From positions 6,053 to 70,052 of the forward strand of contig CAKUGT010000007.1 of assembly GCA_934654795.1 (NCBI GenBank): DNA of 64,000 nt. Reading direction: 5' to 3'. The first letter of the stretch is position 1; each line of letters begins with the position of its first letter. The notes under the pieces are model-generated. The model searched no databases. It had not been told where the DNA came from and saw only the letters and a program-made list of their open reading frames with translations. The position numbers and the translations under genes are program-made. Source of the stretch: an uncultured Collinsella sp. (lineage in GTDB: Bacteria; Actinomycetota; Coriobacteriia; Coriobacteriales; Coriobacteriaceae). Below, one piece after another: positions 60,644-64,000 of the stretch.

Positions 60644-62827
60644 GTGAAGGATTCCGATCTCTCCACAACGGCTGCGCGCGACGCTGCCCGCATCGTCTGG
60701 TTTAAGCGCTACCCCGCCAAGCAGACGCTCATCGCATTTCTGCTCGCGCTGTTGGCGACCACGGCGTTTTCCATCGATCCCGCCCCGGTGTCGAGCAACG
60801 CAGTCTTGGCGATTGACCCCAAAGCCTCGGGCATGCTGTACGTGTGCTACGAGGTGCTCCTCTCGTTTGCCGGCCATACCGACGCGGTCATGCTGCTTGC
60901 GCTTGCCTGCCTGCTCACGCTGCCGTTTCGCTACGTGTTCTTTGGCCGTGGCGACACCTGGCGCCCATCGATTATTCTGCCGTCGCTGTTTTTCGCCATC
61001 TGCATGGTGTTCGGCCGCAGCTACGACCTCATCGACTCGGCCGAGATTGTTCTTGGCGACAAGGCTCGCATCATCTGCGCCTGGATTGGCAGCGCGGGCT
61101 GGATGCTCCTAGCGATTGTGGCCTTCTATCTGGCTTTTGAGTGCCTGGATTGGCTGAGCTCTCGGCGCATCCCGTTTTCCGAGGCGCACTTTGGCCGCAT
61201 ATGGCGTGTGGCTCACGCCGTGCTCTCGGTCCATCCCTTTGCCGGGCCCTTCCTGGTGCTTATGATCGCCTGGGCGCCCACGCTCATCGCTTCGCTGCCC
61301 GGCCTTTTTATGGGAGATACGGGTGCGCAGATTCGCCAGTGGTTCAACTATCCCAATGGCACGAGCGACTACCTGCGCCTGCTCAACCCCAACGTGCTGC
61401 TCAACGGGCACCATCCCGTAGTGCACACGGCCATTATCGGCTCGTGCGTTCATCTGGGGCTTTCGCTGTTCAACAGCGCTAACGCGGGCCTCATCATCTA
61501 TACCTGTGCTCAATTTGTCATCACGGCTGCCTGCATGGCCTATTCCATCTCGTCGCTGCGCAAACTGGGCGTGAGCCTGCCGGTTCGCGGTGCGATCCTG
61601 CTGTTCTTTGCGTTTATGCCGATGTTCTCTAACTACGCGGCCCTGCTTACCAAAGACGTGCTCTTTGCCGACGCGTTTTTGGTGCTGCTGGTACAGACCG
61701 TCAAGCTCGTGGCATGTGGCTTGCCCCGTCGTGATGCCAATGTCGAGCGAGCGGGCGAGAAAGCCCCCGTGCTCTTTGCGCGCCACGACTGGCTGTTGCT
61801 TGCGCTGGCTGCCATGGGTTCCACGTTTTTGCGCAATGGAGGCCTGGTGTTTCCCCTGGCGGCATGCGTAATCGCGGCGGCGTTTTGCGCATGGGATGTA
61901 CATGTCGCTCGTCGTGCGGCTAAGCAGACGGGCACCGCGGTCTCATGCGCCACACCGCGCTTCCGCTGGGTTGGCGTCCTCGCGGTGCTCGCGCTCTGCC
62001 TTGCCTCTAATATGTACTTCACCAAGGTCTTTATGCCGGCGCACGACATCACGCCTGGTTCCAAGCGCGAAATCCTCTCGATTCCGTTCCAACAGACGGC
62101 TCGTTTCGTCCAAAAGCACGACGGCCTCAACTCGGGCGTCAACCCTACGGTTAAGGAGGACGGCACTATCGTGGAGGCACCCTGCGACGGTTTGGTGACC
62201 GACGAGGAGCGCGCCGTGATCGATCGCGTGCTCAAGTACGAGAACCTGGGCCGCCGCTACAACCCCGACAAGTCCGATGCCGTCAAGAACTGCTTTAACG
62301 AGTACGCCTCGCAGGAGGACATCGATGCCTATTTTGAGGTATGGGCCCAGATGTTTAAGAAAGATCCCGAGTGCTATATCTCGGCGCTCATCAATAACTA
62401 TTACGGCTACTTTTATCCGAGCGCGCGCGATGCCTGGGTCTACAGCACGGCGCGTAGTGCCGAGATCATGGCGCGTCCCGACAACCTCAAGTACTTCGAT
62501 TTCCATTCGGTTGACAGCAACGTGGTGCGCTGGTGCGACCATCTGATTAACCTGTATCGCGTGGCTGTGCAGCGCATCCCGTTTATCTCGCTCACCATGA
62601 GCTCGGCCACCTATGTGTGGATCATGATCGCCGTGGTGGTCTACCTGCTGCGTCGCCATTCGTGGCGCGCGCTGGCTATTTGGGTGCCGCTGCTGGGCGT
62701 GCTCGCCGTGTGCCTGATTGGCCCGTGCAACGGCTCGACTTACATGCGCTACCTGTATCCGGTCATCGCCTGCATGCCCTTCGCCATCGGCGCCACCGTC
62801 ACCCGCAGCGACTTCCTCTGGTCCTAA
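60644..62827 (+). CDS. DUF6020-like polytopic membrane protein
   Basis: 727 residues with about twelve helices grouped in the N-terminal 450 residues and again at the C terminus, separated by a soluble region of about 150 residues (residues 470-620). A GLFMGDTGAQIRQWFNYPNG-like segment (GDTGAQ, WFNYPNG) and LLNGHHPVVHT follow the third group of helices. This looks like a multi-spanning, glycosyltransferase-like envelope protein of the DUF6020 family, whose substrate is unknown. Start is GTG at 60644; AAAGG is rather far (12 bases). It is flanked on the left by two palindromic repeats. Confidence 0.72.
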   Translation: MKDSDLSTTAARDAARIVWFKRYPAKQTLIAFLLALLATTAFSIDPAPVSSNAVLAIDPKASGMLYVCYEVLLSFAGHTDAVMLLALACLLTLPFRYVFFGRGDTWRPSIILPSLFFAICMVFGRSYDLIDSAEIVLGDKARIICAWIGSAGWMLLAIVAFYLAFECLDWLSSRRIPFSEAHFGRIWRVAHAVLSVHPFAGPFLVLMIAWAPTLIASLPGLFMGDTGAQIRQWFNYPNGTSDYLRLLNPNVLLNGHHPVVHTAIIGSCVHLGLSLFNSANAGLIIYTCAQFVITAACMAYSISSLRKLGVSLPVRGAILLFFAFMPMFSNYAALLTKDVLFADAFLVLLVQTVKLVACGLPRRDANVERAGEKAPVLFARHDWLLLALAAMGSTFLRNGGLVFPLAACVIAAAFCAWDVHVARRAAKQTGTAVSCATPRFRWVGVLAVLALCLASNMYFTKVFMPAHDITPGSKREILSIPFQQTARFVQKHDGLNSGVNPTVKEDGTIVEAPCDGLVTDEERAVIDRVLKYENLGRRYNPDKSDAVKNCFNEYASQEDIDAYFEVWAQMFKKDPECYISALINNYYGYFYPSARDAWVYSTARSAEIMARPDNLKYFDFHSVDSNVVRWCDHLINLYRVAVQRIPFISLTMSSATYVWIMIAVVVYLLRRHSWRALAIWVPLLGVLAVCLIGPCNGSTYMRYLYPVIACMPFAIGATVTRSDFLWS

Positions 62828-62828
62828 C

Positions 62829-62861
62829 TTGGTGCATTGGGGTCAGGTTTCTTTGCACCAA
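62829..62861. repeat. GGGACA palindrome, family TTGGTGCA (single copy)
   Basis: TTGGTGCA and TGCACCAA flank TTGGGGTCAGG, and AAAGGGGACAT follows. It fits the same layout as the other GGGACAG palindromes with a fourth arm sequence. Confidence 0.6.
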
Positions 62862-62991
62862 AGGGGACATCATCACGACGCCTTCATTTTGGGGTTTATC
62901 TCGCAGGCCAGTAGGTATATCATAACGACGTTTGTTTATATTGCCCGAGCATCTGCGCTGGGCTTTAGGTCGAAACCGATAGGAGACACGT

Positions 62992-63798
62992 ATGTCCGGA
63001 CACTCTAAGTGGGCCACAACCAAGCATCGTAAGGGCGCGCAGGACGCCAAGCGTTCCGCCCTCTTCTCCAAGCTCAGCCGCAACATCACCGTTGCTGCCC
63101 GTCTCGGCGGCGACCCGCTGCCCGAGAACAACGCCAGCCTCGCCGCTGCCGTTGCCAAGGCTAAGGCTCAGTCCATGCCCAAGGACAAGATCAAGTCCGC
63201 TATCGACAAGGCCTTTGGTTCGGGTGCCGACGCCGCCGTCTACGAGAATATCGTGTACGAGGGCTACGGTCCCGCCGGCGTCGCCGTCTACGTCGACTGC
63301 CTGACCGACAACCGCAACCGTACCGCTGCTGACGTCCGTTCCGCCTTCTCCCACGCTGGTGGCAACCTGGGCACCTCCGGTTCCGTCGCCTTCCAGTTTG
63401 AGCGCAAGGGCCAGATCGTCGTCGCCAAGGAGATCCTGGACGAGAACGCCAAGAAGGAGACCATGATCGCCAACGGTGCTGCCGGTGACGAGGATGAGTT
63501 CATGATGGCCATCGCCGAGGCCGGTGGCGAGGACTACGAGGACGCCGGCGAGGAGTGGATTGTCTGGACTACTGCCAACGAGGTCATGGCTGTCTCCAAG
63601 GCGCTCGAGGAGCAGGGCGTCCAGGTCAAGGGCTCCGAGACCACCATGGTCCCGACTACCCCGACCGAGGTCTCCGGCGCCGACGCCAAGAAGGTTCAGC
63701 GCCTCATCGACCGTCTTGAGGAGCTCGACGACGTCCAGGATGTTTACAGCACCATGGACATGACCGACGAGGTCATCGCTGCCCTCGAGGAGGAGTAG
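62992..63798 (+). CDS. yebC: YebC/PmpR-family protein
   Basis: 268 residues, a little longer than usual (240-250). MSGHSKWATTKHRKGAQDAKR is the family N terminus; GGNLGTSGSVAFQF and VYSTMD near the end are also typical. YebC proteins bind DNA near promoters or help ribosomes over proline-rich stretches, depending on the branch; no choice is possible here. ATG 62992 follows ATAGGAG. The next gene begins after a terminator. Confidence 0.93.
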   Translation: MSGHSKWATTKHRKGAQDAKRSALFSKLSRNITVAARLGGDPLPENNASLAAAVAKAKAQSMPKDKIKSAIDKAFGSGADAAVYENIVYEGYGPAGVAVYVDCLTDNRNRTAADVRSAFSHAGGNLGTSGSVAFQFERKGQIVVAKEILDENAKKETMIANGAAGDEDEFMMAIAEAGGEDYEDAGEEWIVWTTANEVMAVSKALEEQGVQVKGSETTMVPTTPTEVSGADAKKVQRLIDRLEELDDVQDVYSTMDMTDEVIAALEEE

Positions 63799-63867
63799 CG
63801 CTCGCACGGGTTAAGCCGTGCATATCTGGGCATAATGAAGCGAGCATGCAAACCTCGTGGAATAGAT

Positions 63868-63909
63868 GAGCCGGATCCGCGTGCGTAGAGCACCGGACCC
63901 GGCTCTTTT
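63868..63909 (+). terminator. Terminator after yebC
   Basis: GAGCCGGATCCG (63868-63879) pairs with CGGACCCGGCTC (63894-63905) with one mismatch, followed by TTTTA. Confidence 0.88.
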
Positions 63910-63964
63910 ATAATGATGCGAACCGTTTTGCATTTCGAGAGCCGAGATTTGAAGGGAGCGCCGC

Positions 63965-64000
63965 GTGCGCGTACTCAAACGAGCCCTAGCGATCGTGTAT
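63965..64000 (+). CDS. Start of a gene running past the window
   Basis: GTG at 63965 is preceded by GAAGGGAG at seven bases and opens a frame of 12 codons (MRVLKRALAIVY) to the window edge. The basic start and hydrophobic run suggest a membrane or exported protein. A TATAAT at 63909-63914 could be its -10 element. Confidence 0.55.
   Translation, partial: MRVLKRALAIVY

Overview
The window looks like chromosomal DNA of a Collinsella-like gut coriobacterium (Actinomycetota, Coriobacteriia). This is inferred from the GC-rich coding sequence, the gene content (fused acyl-CoA dehydratase activase, FMN-binding surface proteins, LPXTG-type anchors, SEC-C methionine aminopeptidase) and many small intergenic palindromes. 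No rRNA, tRNA, CRISPR array, prophage or complete insertion sequence was seen.

Layout. 1-4.8 kb: end of a MacB/FtsX-type ABC exporter, a MerR regulator and a membrane-bound XRE regulator. 5.2-6.3 kb: phosphofructokinase. 6.4-18.8 kb (minus strand): the main accessory block. A giant cell-wall-anchored FMN-binding protein is followed by a three-domain FMN-binding protein, a one-domain FMN-binding protein, a NapH-like polyferredoxin, ApbE flavin transferase, a NusG-domain-II protein, and an ECF transporter packed into two fusion proteins (S-EcfA and EcfA-EcfT); a membrane-anchored Ntn hydrolase lies last. I read this as a flavin-based trans-envelope electron-transfer locus. 19-25.8 kb: M18 aminopeptidase, a RelB/PIN toxin-antitoxin pair, a D-2-hydroxyacid dehydrogenase, methionine aminopeptidase, a radical SAM protein and an alpha/beta hydrolase. 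26-28.2 kb: a GGDEF-like/REC/HD-GYP protein with a separate HPt. 28.3-32.7 kb: a class-I amidotransferase hydrolase and a glutamate/glutamine-type ABC transporter. 32.9-36.3 kb: Fe-alcohol dehydrogenase, an unusual triple-hairpin array, and dxs. 36.5-40.1 kb: HD protein, CmpB-like membrane protein, amt-glnK. 40.2-43.2 kb: TetR-MFS pair and HAD phosphatase. 43.2-43.9 kb: palindromes plus a 41-residue membrane peptide with all the hallmarks of a LexA-controlled type I toxin. 44-49.5 kb: TetR plus a 1596-aa activase. 50-55.6 kb: small membrane protein, DUF389 protein with an EF-hand loop, and a large CAP-domain surface protein carrying a G9 tract. 55.7-64 kb: OPT transporter, coaX, dCMP deaminase, Nfu, lgt, a large membrane protein, YebC.

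Two candidates for undescribed biology stand out. One is the electron-transfer locus with its two-polypeptide ECF transporter. The other is the small SOS-box-preceded peptide gene, whose predicted mRNA has a sequestered ribosome binding site and pairing 5' and 3' ends. A third theme is the intergenic palindromes: at least ten share a GGGACAG-like core with exchangeable outer arms, and two other families keep an exactly fixed length between their arms.

All functions are read from motifs and context; no database search or folding program was run.
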